Assembly: GCA_900696645.1 (NCBI GenBank)
Contig: CAADGV010000012.1
Span: forward strand, 1-64,000
From: an uncultured Chlorobiota bacterium
GTDB lineage: Bacteria; Bacteroidota; Ignavibacteria; UBA10030; UBA6906
Direction: 5' to 3'
DNA: 64,000 bases
Shown: piece by piece, positions 17,817-26,141 of the stretch
Numbering within the stretch: position 1 is the first letter of the stretch
Layout of the letters: each line of letters starts with the position of its first letter
Notes under the pieces: generated by a model
Told to the model about the DNA's origin: nothing
Databases searched by the model: none
The model's input: the letters and a program-made list of their open reading frames with translations, nothing else
Program-made: the position numbers and the translations under genes

Positions 17817-19220
17817 CTACTTCTTCAACACCTGCACAAGGTTCGTCACAACGGATTTCGCGTCGCCGAACACCATCATGGTTTTCTTCTCATAGAAAAG
17901 ATCATTGTCCTCCCCGGCAAAACCGGGATTCAAACTCCGCTTCACTACCATCGTCGTGCGGGCGTAGTCGACGTTCAGTATTGGCATTCCGTAAAGGGGG
18001 CTGCTCTTTTTTGTACGGGCCGCGGGATTGACAACGTCATTTGCTCCGATGATAAGCGCTACGTCTGTATTCTGAAAATCATCATTAATTTGATCCATCT
18101 CCAACAACAAATCATACGGCACATTGGCTTCGGCCAGTAGCACGTTCATGTGTCCGGGCATGCGGCCTGCAACGGGATGAATGGCATAGCGGACAGTGGC
18201 ACCGCGACTGATGAGAATGCTCGCCAACTCCTGCAACACATGCTGAGCCTGAGCAACTGCAAGTCCGTACCCCGGCACAATAATAACCGACTGCGCATTC
18301 TCAAGCATGAACGCTGCATCTTCCGGGGTGTAACGAACGACTGTCCGTTGTTCGGTCGCAGCAGTTTCACCCGCCGCATAGTCAACGCCAACGCCCGCAA
18401 AAAGAACGTTCCCAAGTGAACGGTTCATCGCCTTGCACATAATGCTGGTAAGGATGAAGCCTGACGCACCGACAAGTGTACCCGTGATAATGAGGGCATT
18501 ATTCGAGAGAACGAAACCTGTCATTGCCGCAGCGAGTCCCGAGTAGGAGTTGAGCAAGGAAATCACCACAGGCATGTCCGCCCCGCCGATGGGAATAACG
18601 GACGTAACGCCAAGAATTGCGGCGATAGCTATGATGATTATGAGAAAGAGCCATAATGATGGATCGAGAACAAAAAGAACGCCCAACACAATTGCGCCCA
18701 GCAACATTGCTGCGTTGATTTGTTTCTGCATCGCATAGAGAATCGGGGCGCCGCGCATGATCCCTTGCAGTTTTGCAAATGCTATCAGACTTCCCGTGAA
18801 CGTGACGGTACCGATGAGCAAGCTCAGAACGAGCGTAGCAAGAACATCGTAAGAGACATTTGCACCCGTCCATACTGTCAGACTTGCATCGCCCGACAAA
18901 CGCATGTATTCGGCAAATGCAACGAGCGTTGAAGCGCCACCACCAAATCCGTTGAGCAAACCAACCATTTGCGGCATCGCCGTCATTTGTACACGTTTTG
19001 CCAGCAAGAGACCGATACCGCCACCAACAACCAATCCGATAAGAATAAATGTGAAATCGATGATTGCCTTATCGAGCAGTGTCACGACGATGGCGATGAG
19101 CATGCCCACTGCCCCAAGCAGGTTACCGCGACGAGCGGTTTTGGGAGAACTCAACAGCTTGAGTCCCATAATAAACAGAACAGCCGAAACAAGATAAGCG
19201 AGGTAGATGAGTTCTTTCAT
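17817..19220 (-). CDS. pntB: NAD(P) transhydrogenase subunit beta
   Basis: 467 aa. The N-terminal ~270 residues are membrane helices (domain II part, including GGGIGLLLAKRVQMTAMPQMV). The C-terminal ~180 residues are the NADP(H)-binding domain III (PGYGLAVAQAQHVLQEL, GRMPGHMNVLLAEA, GANDVVNPAA, NVDYARTTMVVKRS). It couples hydride transfer between NADH and NADP+ to proton movement across the inner membrane, supplying NADPH. Last gene of pntAA-pntAB-pntB, five bases behind pntAB. Length and motifs complete. Confidence 0.97.
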   Translation of the reverse strand: MKELIYLAYLVSAVLFIMGLKLLSSPKTARRGNLLGAVGMLIAIVVTLLDKAIIDFTFILIGLVVGGGIGLLLAKRVQMTAMPQMVGLLNGFGGGASTLVAFAEYMRLSGDASLTVWTGANVSYDVLATLVLSLLIGTVTFTGSLIAFAKLQGIMRGAPILYAMQKQINAAMLLGAIVLGVLFVLDPSLWLFLIIIIAIAAILGVTSVIPIGGADMPVVISLLNSYSGLAAAMTGFVLSNNALIITGTLVGASGFILTSIMCKAMNRSLGNVLFAGVGVDYAAGETAATEQRTVVRYTPEDAAFMLENAQSVIIVPGYGLAVAQAQHVLQELASILISRGATVRYAIHPVAGRMPGHMNVLLAEANVPYDLLLEMDQINDDFQNTDVALIIGANDVVNPAARTKKSSPLYGMPILNVDYARTTMVVKRSLNPGFAGEDNDLFYEKKTMMVFGDAKSVVTNLVQVLKK

Positions 19221-19225
19221 GTCGG

Positions 19226-19540
19226 TTACTCCGCTTTCTTGATCTGTTTCGATTTCGATGTATCCTGCTTGAACATGCCCAACATACGGTCGGTGACCAT
19301 GAACCCGCCCACAACATTGATCATGGCAAAGATAACGGCGATCATGCCGAGAATGACGCTCAGTCCGCCGTGCCCTTCACCAGCGGCAATCAGCGATCCA
19401 ACAACGGTGATACCGGAGATCGCATTGGAGCCGGACATGAGGGGCGTATGCAACAGCGGCGGTACCTTACTGATCACTTCAAACCCGACGAATGCGGCGA
19501 GCACGAAGACGTAAATTGAAACCATCAAAGTTTCTGTCAT
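19226..19540 (-). CDS. pntAB: NAD(P) transhydrogenase subunit alpha part 2 (membrane segment)
   Basis: 104 aa with three hydrophobic helices (YVFVLAAFVGFEVI, SGITVVGSLIAAG, LSVILGMIAVIFAMINVVGGF). In split transhydrogenases this short subunit supplies the membrane helices that are fused to PntA in E. coli. It overlaps pntAA by four bases (ATGA) and is five bases before pntB. Confidence 0.95.
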   Translation of the reverse strand: MTETLMVSIYVFVLAAFVGFEVISKVPPLLHTPLMSGSNAISGITVVGSLIAAGEGHGGLSVILGMIAVIFAMINVVGGFMVTDRMLGMFKQDTSKSKQIKKAE

Positions 19541-20679
19541 TGTTCAGAACCTCCCTGTAGTGCATTGCGAACTGATTCATTGGTTATTTCTCCGTTCCGT
19601 GTGATGCAGGCGCCCTTCACAATCTCATCGTTGAAATCCGGGGTTGCATCAACTTTGGGATACAACAGCTTGAAGAGATTGAAGACGTTCTTCGAGTACA
19701 TCAAGCTTGCGTCAACCGGAATCGTTGCGGGAAGATTGACAGCGCCGATGATTGTCACGCCGTTCTTTTCGACTGTCTTTCCCGGCTCGGTCAATTCACA
19801 ATTACCCCCCTGCTCGGCCGCGAGGTCAACAACAACGGAACCGGGCTTCAACTGTGTCATCATCTCTCTTGTAATCAGAATCGGAGCCTTCTTGCCGAAC
19901 ACCTGGGCTGTTGTAATGACGATATTGGTTTTGGAAAATCGTGCAGCCAGCGTGGCGCGCTGCTTCTTGAGGAATTCTTCAGACGCCGCTTTGGCATAGC
20001 CGCCGGCCGTTTCAAGATCTTCCGCTCCTTCAATCTCGATGAACGCCGCGCCAAGACTCTTCACCTGTTCCTTGACAGCGGCACGAACATCGAACGCTTC
20101 GACTTTTGCTCCGAGTCTGCGCGCTGTCGCAATAGCCTGCAACCCTGCAACACCTGCGCCGAGAATCATCACTGTCGCCGGAGGCACTGTCCCGGCCGCC
20201 GTCATGAGCAACGGAAACATCTTGCCAATGTTGTCGGCGGCAAGCAGAACGGCTTTGTAGCCGGCGATGGTCGCCATTGAACTGAGCGCATCCATGCTTT
20301 GCGCACGGGTGATGCGGGGAACGTATTCCATGGAAAATGCAGTGACGTTTCTTTTCGCAAGCGCACGAATTGCCTTCGGATTCGATGCGGGCGCCAGAAA
20401 ACCGATGCAACTTGCGCCTTCTTTCATAGCCGCCGCCTCGTCGGCAGTCGGTGGTTGGACTTTCAACACCATCTCGGCTTCGCCGAAAAGCGATTTCGCG
20501 TTCTTTGCGATGCGGGCTCCGGCGGTGGTATACTGTGCATCGTCATGCGATGCGCCGTCACCGGCGCCTGCCTCAATCACAACCTCATGCTTGTCGCGTA
20601 CAAGCATGCTGACAAGTTGGGGTATGAGGGCAACGCGTGTTTCGCCTTTCAGAGTTTCTTTGGGAACTCCGATAATCAT
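19537..20679 (-). CDS. pntAA: NAD(P) transhydrogenase subunit alpha part 1 (NAD-binding)
   Basis: 380 aa, alanine dehydrogenase/PNT fold. MIIGVPKETLKGETRVAL opens the N-terminal domain; GAGVAGLQAIATARRLGA (~175) is the Rossmann NAD(H) site; VVDLAAEQGGNCE and GAVNLPATIPVDAS are PNT signatures. It lacks the membrane helices, which are in the next gene. First gene of the operon; the upstream 240 bases are shared with the divergent aldehyde dehydrogenase gene. Confidence 0.96.
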   Translation of the reverse strand: MIIGVPKETLKGETRVALIPQLVSMLVRDKHEVVIEAGAGDGASHDDAQYTTAGARIAKNAKSLFGEAEMVLKVQPPTADEAAAMKEGASCIGFLAPASNPKAIRALAKRNVTAFSMEYVPRITRAQSMDALSSMATIAGYKAVLLAADNIGKMFPLLMTAAGTVPPATVMILGAGVAGLQAIATARRLGAKVEAFDVRAAVKEQVKSLGAAFIEIEGAEDLETAGGYAKAASEEFLKKQRATLAARFSKTNIVITTAQVFGKKAPILITREMMTQLKPGSVVVDLAAEQGGNCELTEPGKTVEKNGVTIIGAVNLPATIPVDASLMYSKNVFNLFKLLYPKVDATPDFNDEIVKGACITRNGEITNESVRNALQGGSEQ

Positions 20680-20922
20680 TGATGCGTATCCTTTCGGTAA
20701 GTAATGAGCGGAAGGGAACTGATGTTGTACAAAAGTATGAATTTGAACAATGAACTACAATCTGCATCTTACGTGCCACTTGTCCATTGCGAAGAGCCGA
20801 TAAATTGGCAAATCTTCACTGCTTCTTGTCCTATTCCTGACAACCCTTCCTATTTTTGCGAAGAGCAGAAAGTGAACAGTGATTTTTCTATTATTAGAAT
20901 AGCTCTACAAAGGAGAACGCCG

Positions 20923-22290
20923 ATGTCATTCAAATCCATCAACCCCGCCACAGGGGAATTGATCCGTACATACGAAGCACATTCTGAACCATACATTCAG
21001 CAACGTCTCGAAACAGCGAACGCGGCGCAGCACGCGTGGCGCAGTGAAGGCTTCGCAAAGCGGACAGGATTTCTGCAAGCTGCGGCTTCCGTTCTCCGTT
21101 CTCGCAAGGAGGATTATGCCAGGCTGATGGCACTTGAAATGGGCAAGCCCGTTTTACAGGGAGTTGTAGAGGTCGAAAAATGTGCATGGGTTTGCGAGTA
21201 CTATGCGGAGAATGCGGAAACATTTCTCTCACAAGAAATCATGCCGACGGATGCAACAAAGAGCTTTGTCACATTCCAGCCGCTCGGCATTCTGCTCGCG
21301 ATCATGCCGTGGAATTTTCCCTTCTGGCAGGTATTTCGCGCCGCAGCCCCTGCATTGATGGCCGGAAATGCGGTGGTGTTGAAACATGCATCAAACGTTT
21401 CGGGTTGCGCCTTGGAGATTGAGAAGATTTTCCGTAATGCAGGATTGCCGGAAGGATTGTTCACAACATTTCTACTCGAATCAAACCGGGTCAGTTCACT
21501 CATCGAACACCCGTTTGTCAAAGCCGTGACGATTACAGGGAGCACGACGGCAGGAAAAGCTGTCGCCGCAAAAGCCGGAGAGATGCTGAAGAAAACCGTG
21601 CTCGAACTCGGCGGCAGCGATCCCTATGTTGTCCTTGAAGATGCTGATCTCGAACACGCCGTCGCAACCTGTGTTGCATCCCGACTCATCAACAACGGTG
21701 AAAGCTGTATTGCTGCGAAGCGATTCATCGTTGTCGAATCGTTGAAGAAAGGATTCGAAGAGATGTTTATTGAGAAGATGAAGTCACAAAAGCTTGGCGA
21801 CCCGCTTGATCCGACCGTGACTGTTGGCCCGATGGCACGGCCCGATTTGCGGGATGAATTGCATGAACAAGTCCGCACGAGTATCGGGAAGGGCGCATTA
21901 CTTCTTTGCGGCGGAGAAATCCCCGACAGCAATGGCGCATTCTATCCGCCAACCGTTCTGACGAATGTGAAGAAGGGAATGCCCGCATACGACGAAGAAC
22001 TCTTCGGCCCCGTCGCCGCCATCATTGGGGCAAAGGATGAGGCTGATGCGATTCGGATTGCAAACGATTCCGTCTTCGGGCTTGGCGCTGCCGTGTTCAC
22101 ACAAGATGTAAAGAGGGGCGAGAGAATTGCAGCGGAAGAGCTTGAGGCAGGTTGTTGTTTTGTGAACGGAATGGTAAAATCCGACCCGCGGCTTCCATTC
22201 GGCGGCATCAAGGAATCAGGCTACGGGCGGGAACTTGGATTGTTCGGCATTCGCGAGTTTGTAAATGTAAAGACGGTGTGGGTGAAATGA
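20923..22290 (+). CDS. NAD(P)-dependent aldehyde dehydrogenase, succinate-semialdehyde dehydrogenase type
   Basis: 455 aa from the ATG at 20923, preceded by AGGAGAA; the frame is open 73 codons further upstream without a site. The catalytic Cys is in NNGESCIAAKR and the general base Glu in LELGGSDPYVVLEDAD. PWNFPFWQVFRAAAPALMAGNAV is the cofactor-binding segment, and LPFGGIKESGYGRELG is the family C-terminal signature. The closest group by these motifs is the YneI/Sad succinate-semialdehyde dehydrogenases, which oxidise succinate semialdehyde to succinate, but related aldehydes are possible. Cytosolic, single gene. Confidence 0.88.
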   Translation: MSFKSINPATGELIRTYEAHSEPYIQQRLETANAAQHAWRSEGFAKRTGFLQAAASVLRSRKEDYARLMALEMGKPVLQGVVEVEKCAWVCEYYAENAETFLSQEIMPTDATKSFVTFQPLGILLAIMPWNFPFWQVFRAAAPALMAGNAVVLKHASNVSGCALEIEKIFRNAGLPEGLFTTFLLESNRVSSLIEHPFVKAVTITGSTTAGKAVAAKAGEMLKKTVLELGGSDPYVVLEDADLEHAVATCVASRLINNGESCIAAKRFIVVESLKKGFEEMFIEKMKSQKLGDPLDPTVTVGPMARPDLRDELHEQVRTSIGKGALLLCGGEIPDSNGAFYPPTVLTNVKKGMPAYDEELFGPVAAIIGAKDEADAIRIANDSVFGLGAAVFTQDVKRGERIAAEELEAGCCFVNGMVKSDPRLPFGGIKESGYGRELGLFGIREFVNVKTVWVK

Positions 22291-22337
22291 GACACACGTT
22301 ACGAAGAACCTTACCACCAGCATAGCGGTACTCGAGC

Positions 22338-22568
22338 ATGCCCAAGATCATCAAATCCCCGGTCCTAAGCAGTCGGCAAGCATACTATCGCAAGAACCGC
22401 AAACGTCTTCTGGAAGAAGCGAACCGTCGGTACCATCAAGACCCCGCGTATAAAAAAGCAACACAGGATCGTGCACGATTGCGCTACCACCATGATCCCG
22501 AGTATGCACGCAGAACCAGCGAACGCGCGAAGAAAAGGTATAGAATCCTAAAAAAAGGGAAGAAGTAA
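22338..22568 (+). CDS. Small very basic protein of unknown function
   Basis: 76 aa, about one third Lys/Arg, with two to three imperfect repeats of the form Y-H-x-D-P-x-Y followed by a basic helix (RRYHQDPAYKKATQDRARL; RYHHDPEYARRTSERAKKRY). Likely nucleic-acid-binding. Similar R/K-rich repeats occur in small proteins near phage and HNH-type genes, but no such genes are adjacent. It lacks a clear ribosome-binding site. Lies between the aldehyde dehydrogenase gene and a broken nucleotidyltransferase gene. Confidence 0.5.
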   Translation: MPKIIKSPVLSSRQAYYRKNRKRLLEEANRRYHQDPAYKKATQDRARLRYHHDPEYARRTSERAKKRYRILKKGKK

Positions 22569-22584
22569 CAAACCTTCAATACTT

Positions 22585-22818
22585 TCAATTCCACAAAATC
22601 CGCTTTCCCATCCTCAGAATCTCCTCTACGAACGGATTGTCCGGGATGAAGTCCTCTGTTTTGAAAGGATGGATTTCAATATCAGTTGAGCTCTTCAGCA
22701 TGAATTTTATCAGGCTCTTGACATCATCAAAGCGATCGCCGAGGAAATCATCTGAGACGATAGCAACGTCGATGTCGCTGTATTCACGCGGCATTCCCTG
22801 AGCGTATGAACCAAAGAG
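22585..22818 (-). pseudogene. Truncated minimal nucleotidyltransferase (MNT-type)
   Basis: Reading from 22818 the frame gives LFGSYAQGMPREYSDIDVAIVSDDF, the G-S-x-x-x-G...D-x-D core of MNT/KNTase-like nucleotidyltransferases, and continues to a stop at 22585. Directly before LFGS, at 22819-22821, is an in-frame TAG, so the N-terminal helix of the fold is missing. The only ATG (22794) starts inside the core and would lose the GS motif. I therefore call it a remnant. MNT proteins normally pair with a HEPN partner; none is present. Confidence 0.65.
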
Positions 22819-22856
22819 CTATAGATGTCATCTGCATAGCGAGTCGAAACAGGGAA

Positions 22857-24275
22857 TCAGTGCCTCTTCTTCGGCGTGTAGAGATTCGTCGCATCGCCAT
22901 AAAACGCGTGTGCCGCTTCCATCACCGTTTCAGAAAGCGTCGGGTGAGCGTGGATGGTTTCCGCAAGATCACGTACAGTTGCGCCCATTTCAATGGCTAC
23001 GACACCTTCGGCAATCAACTCGCCCGCATGCGCCCCAACCATTCCGACACCCAGCAGGCGCTCGGTCTCCGGCTCGACAACGAGCTTCGTCAGGCCGTCG
23101 GTTCGATCAAACGTCACCGCCCGTCCCGAGGCCGACCACGGGAACTTTGAGATTTCGACTTTGATGCCGCGTTGTTTTGCTTCTCCCTCTGTTAATCCAG
23201 CCCACGCAACTTCAGGGTCGGTGAACACCACGGCAGGGACGATGATTTCCTTCTTTGTCACATTCTCACCGAGAATGGCATCGACGGCAATGCGCGCTTC
23301 CTTCGATGCTTTGTGTGCAAGAAGAACACCGCCGGCAATATCGCCGATCGCGTAAATCATCGGATCATCGGTTTGGAGCTTGTCGTTCACACGAACGAAA
23401 CCCTTCTCGTCCTTTTGCACTCTCGTGTTCTCAAGTCCAAGATCGCTGCTGTTCGGCACACGCCCGACCGAGACGAGTACGCGGTCGTACAGTTCTTCCA
23501 TCTCCTTCCCGTTATATTCCATCTGAACCCTGATCTGTTTCTTGTACGTGGCCATCTTCAGCACTTTGGCTTTCAGGCGGATTTCTTTGAACGCCTTCTC
23601 CGCTTTCTTAATCACCGGACGGATCAAATCCGGGTCGGCGCCCGTGAGAATCTGATCGAGCGCCTCGACAAGAACAATGCTGCTTCCTAACGTTGCGTAC
23701 ACGGTGCTGAGTTCCATACCGATGTACCCACCGCCGACGACAAGGAGGTTCTTCGGCACTTCCTCCACTTCAAGAGCTTCGGTTGAAGTCATGATGCGCT
23801 TGTTGCCGAGGTCGAACGCCGGAGGCATTGCCGGATGCGAACCTGTCGCAATGATCGCCTTGTCGTAGGTAACAAACTTCTGGCCTTGTTTCGTTTCGAC
23901 GCGCAGGGTCTTCGAGTCCTCAAAGTACCCGCGGCCGTACATCACTTCAACGCCGCGGCTCTTTGCCAGCGTTGCAATGCCGCCGGTGAGTTTGCCGACG
24001 ACGGAATTCTTCCATGCACGCATCTTGTTCAAATCGAGTTTCGCTTTATTGAACGAGATGCCGCGGAAATCGGATTCCTGTGCTTCTTGAATCAGTTTTG
24101 CAGCGTGAAGATACGCTTTCGAAGGAATGCAGCCGACGTTCAAACACACACCGCCAAGGACATCATCCTTCTCGACCATAATCACCTTCTTGCCGCGGTC
24201 AGCCGCATAGAAAGCGGCAGCGTGTCCGCCGGGACCCGAGCCAATGACAACGATGTCAGTTTTGGTTGATTTCAT
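22857..24275 (-). CDS. lpd: Dihydrolipoyl dehydrogenase (E3)
   Basis: 472 aa. FAD site GSGPGGHAAAFYA (~12-24); redox-active disulfide Cys44-Cys49 (GGVCLNVGCIPSK); NAD site VVGGGYIGMELSTVYATLG; AIGDIAGG FAD ribose site; and the catalytic His444-Glu449 pair (HAHPTLSE). It reoxidises dihydrolipoyl groups of the E2 cores with NAD+. Upstream on the same strand lie aceF, a GxxExxY gene and aceE, so it serves pyruvate dehydrogenase. The 71-base gap to aceF holds an inverted repeat. Confidence 0.97.
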   Translation of the reverse strand: MKSTKTDIVVIGSGPGGHAAAFYAADRGKKVIMVEKDDVLGGVCLNVGCIPSKAYLHAAKLIQEAQESDFRGISFNKAKLDLNKMRAWKNSVVGKLTGGIATLAKSRGVEVMYGRGYFEDSKTLRVETKQGQKFVTYDKAIIATGSHPAMPPAFDLGNKRIMTSTEALEVEEVPKNLLVVGGGYIGMELSTVYATLGSSIVLVEALDQILTGADPDLIRPVIKKAEKAFKEIRLKAKVLKMATYKKQIRVQMEYNGKEMEELYDRVLVSVGRVPNSSDLGLENTRVQKDEKGFVRVNDKLQTDDPMIYAIGDIAGGVLLAHKASKEARIAVDAILGENVTKKEIIVPAVVFTDPEVAWAGLTEGEAKQRGIKVEISKFPWSASGRAVTFDRTDGLTKLVVEPETERLLGVGMVGAHAGELIAEGVVAIEMGATVRDLAETIHAHPTLSETVMEAAHAFYGDATNLYTPKKRH

Positions 24276-24298
24276 GAATATCCTCTTGTTTCAAAAGA

Positions 24299-24352
24299 AG
24301 ACCACCAAGACGCGAAGACACGAAGAGCCTCTTTGTGTCTTTGTGGTTAGAT
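24299..24352. repeat. Inverted repeat of the ACCAAGACACGAAGA type between lpd and aceF
   Basis: A left arm ACCACCAAGACGCGAAGACA and a right arm TGTGTCTTTGTGGTT fold on each other. The right arm contains the aceF stop codon (TAA at 24347-24349), so the repeat abuts the coding sequence. It belongs with the other short tandem-motif inverted repeats of this locus. Confidence 0.75.
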
Positions 24353-25654
24353 TTTCACCTGTTTCTCTGAAAAGTCCTGCATTGCCTGCACAAAGTCGGT
24401 TATGAACCGGGCAGCATTTGCGCCGTCTATGACACGGTGATCGTATGACAGTCCGAGCGGCACAATCATCCGTTGCTGTATTTTCTTGTCCTTCACAACT
24501 GCTTGCAGCGAACCGCGGCCAACACCGAGGATCGCCACCTCGGGCTTGTTGATGATGGGAGTGAAATGCGCACCCCCGATGCCGCCTTGATTCGAAATCG
24601 TGAATGTGCCTCCCTGCATTTCCTCGAGCGATACTTTGCGTTGCCGAGTACGTTCGGCAATATCCTGCAATTCAATCGAAAGTTCGAGCATGCTTTTCTT
24701 ATCAACGTCACGAATCACCGGCACTATCAATCCCTGTTCGGTATCAACGGCAATGCCGAGATTGTAGTAATTCTTGTATACGATCTGTTCCGTCGCTTCA
24801 TCCATGCTGGCGTTGAAGATGGGATGTTTCTTCAGTGTTTCCACTACCGCCTTCATGATGAAGGGAGTGAGTGTGAGATTTGCTTTCTTCCTCTCGTACG
24901 CCTTCTGAAACTTCTTTCTCAGAGCAAGAACATCTGTAATGTCAACATTGTCAAACTGCGTAATGTGAGGGATGGACGTCCACGACTCCGTCATTTTGTT
25001 GCTGATAGCTTTGCGGAGTTGTGTCATCTTCTTCTTTTCGACACTTCCCCATTTCGAGAAGTCAATGCTCACGGGGGCCGGCTTGGGAGTTGTTGCAGCG
25101 GGCGCCGCCGCTTTTGGCTGGGTGCCGAGAGTTTGCAGCCGTTGTATGTATGCACGTACGTCTGTTAACACGATTCGTCCGCCGTTGCCGCTTCCGCGAA
25201 TACGGCTGAGATCGAGCCCGATGTCGCGGGCCATCTTGCGAATGGAAGGCGAGGCCGGAGGCGGAAACCCGCTCGCCGACTTCACCGGTTCTTCCATCAT
25301 CATCGGCATCATTGCAGGAACAGATTCTTCCGCAACAGCGACAGGCTCTTCGGCGGGGCTTTCCGGTTCAGTTGATTCGTGTGCAGGGACGTTCAATTGA
25401 ACGTCTCTACTCTGTGATGCTTCACCCTCCGCAACGGAAAAGATCAGAGTCCCAACCTTTATCTCGTCGCCGTCTTTCACATAGATTTTTGAGATCGTTC
25501 CGCTGACCGGACTCGGAATCGAGGCAACGGCCTTTTCGCTTTCGAGTTCAAGAACGGATTGATCTTTCTTTACTGTGTCGCCTTCTTTCACAAAGATTGT
25601 CGAAACGGTGCCGCTGTCTGCGCCTTCACCGAGTCGTGGCAAACGTACATCCAT
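24347..25654 (-). CDS. aceF: Dihydrolipoamide acetyltransferase (E2 of pyruvate dehydrogenase)
   Basis: 435 aa. One lipoyl domain at 1-75 with the lipoylated Lys41 (ELESEKAVASIPSP), an Ala/Pro/Glu-rich linker, a peripheral-subunit-binding domain at ~130-170 (SPSIRKMARDIGLDLSRI), a second linker, and the catalytic core ending in DHRVIDG with His406 and Asp410. It transfers acetyl groups from E1 to CoA and forms the core of the complex. Together with lpd (downstream) and aceE (upstream) it gives a complete complex; lipoate is supplied by the ligase encoded at 29039. Confidence 0.96.
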   Translation of the reverse strand: MDVRLPRLGEGADSGTVSTIFVKEGDTVKKDQSVLELESEKAVASIPSPVSGTISKIYVKDGDEIKVGTLIFSVAEGEASQSRDVQLNVPAHESTEPESPAEEPVAVAEESVPAMMPMMMEEPVKSASGFPPPASPSIRKMARDIGLDLSRIRGSGNGGRIVLTDVRAYIQRLQTLGTQPKAAAPAATTPKPAPVSIDFSKWGSVEKKKMTQLRKAISNKMTESWTSIPHITQFDNVDITDVLALRKKFQKAYERKKANLTLTPFIMKAVVETLKKHPIFNASMDEATEQIVYKNYYNLGIAVDTEQGLIVPVIRDVDKKSMLELSIELQDIAERTRQRKVSLEEMQGGTFTISNQGGIGGAHFTPIINKPEVAILGVGRGSLQAVVKDKKIQQRMIVPLGLSYDHRVIDGANAARFITDFVQAMQDFSEKQVKI

Positions 25655-25676
25655 TTAGCATTCCTTTCGATTCAAA

Positions 25677-25712
25677 AAACCGCCACGGAGTCACCGAGCC
25701 ACAGAGACAAAT
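25677..25712. repeat. CACGGAG/CACAGAG repeat, left flank of the GxxExxY gene
   Basis: Reads CCACGGAGTCACCGAG followed by CCACAGAGAC on the plus strand, a tandem of an ~8-base CAC(A/G)GAG unit. It lies between the aceF start (25654) and the GxxExxY stop (25716) and is an inverted copy of the repeat at 26112-26140. Confidence 0.8.
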
Positions 25713-25715
25713 CTC

Positions 25716-26108
25716 TCATAGAATTAACCTCTTGATTCCGTTGGTTAGTATGCGATTGTTAAAGTTGATGAGAAGCCCAACCTTCTTTCCAGTTACTTTC
25801 AGATATGTGAGAACTTGCGCCTCGAATATCGGATCGAATCTCTCGACGCTTTTCAGTTCAACGACAACCTTCTCCCCGACAACAAGATCGATCCGGTAGT
25901 CTCCAATATTTCGTCCTTTGTAGAGAATCGGGAAAGAGATCTGTCGCTTGTAGGAAATTCCTTCGTCCTCAAATTCAATGCAAAGCGCCGACTCATATGT
26001 ACTTTCGAGGAGACCGGGTCCAAGATTCCGATGAACCTCAATTGCGCAGCCTATTATCTGCTCCGTGAGTTTATTGATTGCTTCGAGCGACTCATCCTGC
26101 GGATTCAT
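25716..26108 (-). CDS. GxxExxY protein (PD-(D/E)xK-like)
   Basis: 130 aa. The family motif is at 32-38 (GLLESTY) in the first half, and Asp74, Glu84 and Lys86 (DLVV...VVELKS) fit a PD-(D/E)xK nuclease core. The cellular role of the family is not established. The gene is wedged between E2 and E1 of pyruvate dehydrogenase but has nothing to do with that enzyme. Its start and stop codons are 3-8 bases from inverted copies of a CACAGAG-type repeat, and its only ribosome-binding-like bases (AGAGAG) are part of the repeat. That points to an inserted unit. Confidence 0.88.
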   Translation of the reverse strand: MNPQDESLEAINKLTEQIIGCAIEVHRNLGPGLLESTYESALCIEFEDEGISYKRQISFPILYKGRNIGDYRIDLVVGEKVVVELKSVERFDPIFEAQVLTYLKVTGKKVGLLINFNNRILTNGIKRLIL

Positions 26109-26111
26109 ACA

Positions 26112-26141
26112 ACTCTCTGTGCCTCCGTGCCTCTGTGGCTA
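26112..26141. repeat. CACAGAG repeat, right flank of the GxxExxY gene
   Basis: On the minus strand reads GCCACAGAGGCACGGAGG and then CACAGAGAG, an inverted copy of 25677-25712. It contains the aceE stop codon (TAG, 26139-26141) at one end and stops three bases before the GxxExxY start codon at the other. Confidence 0.8.
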
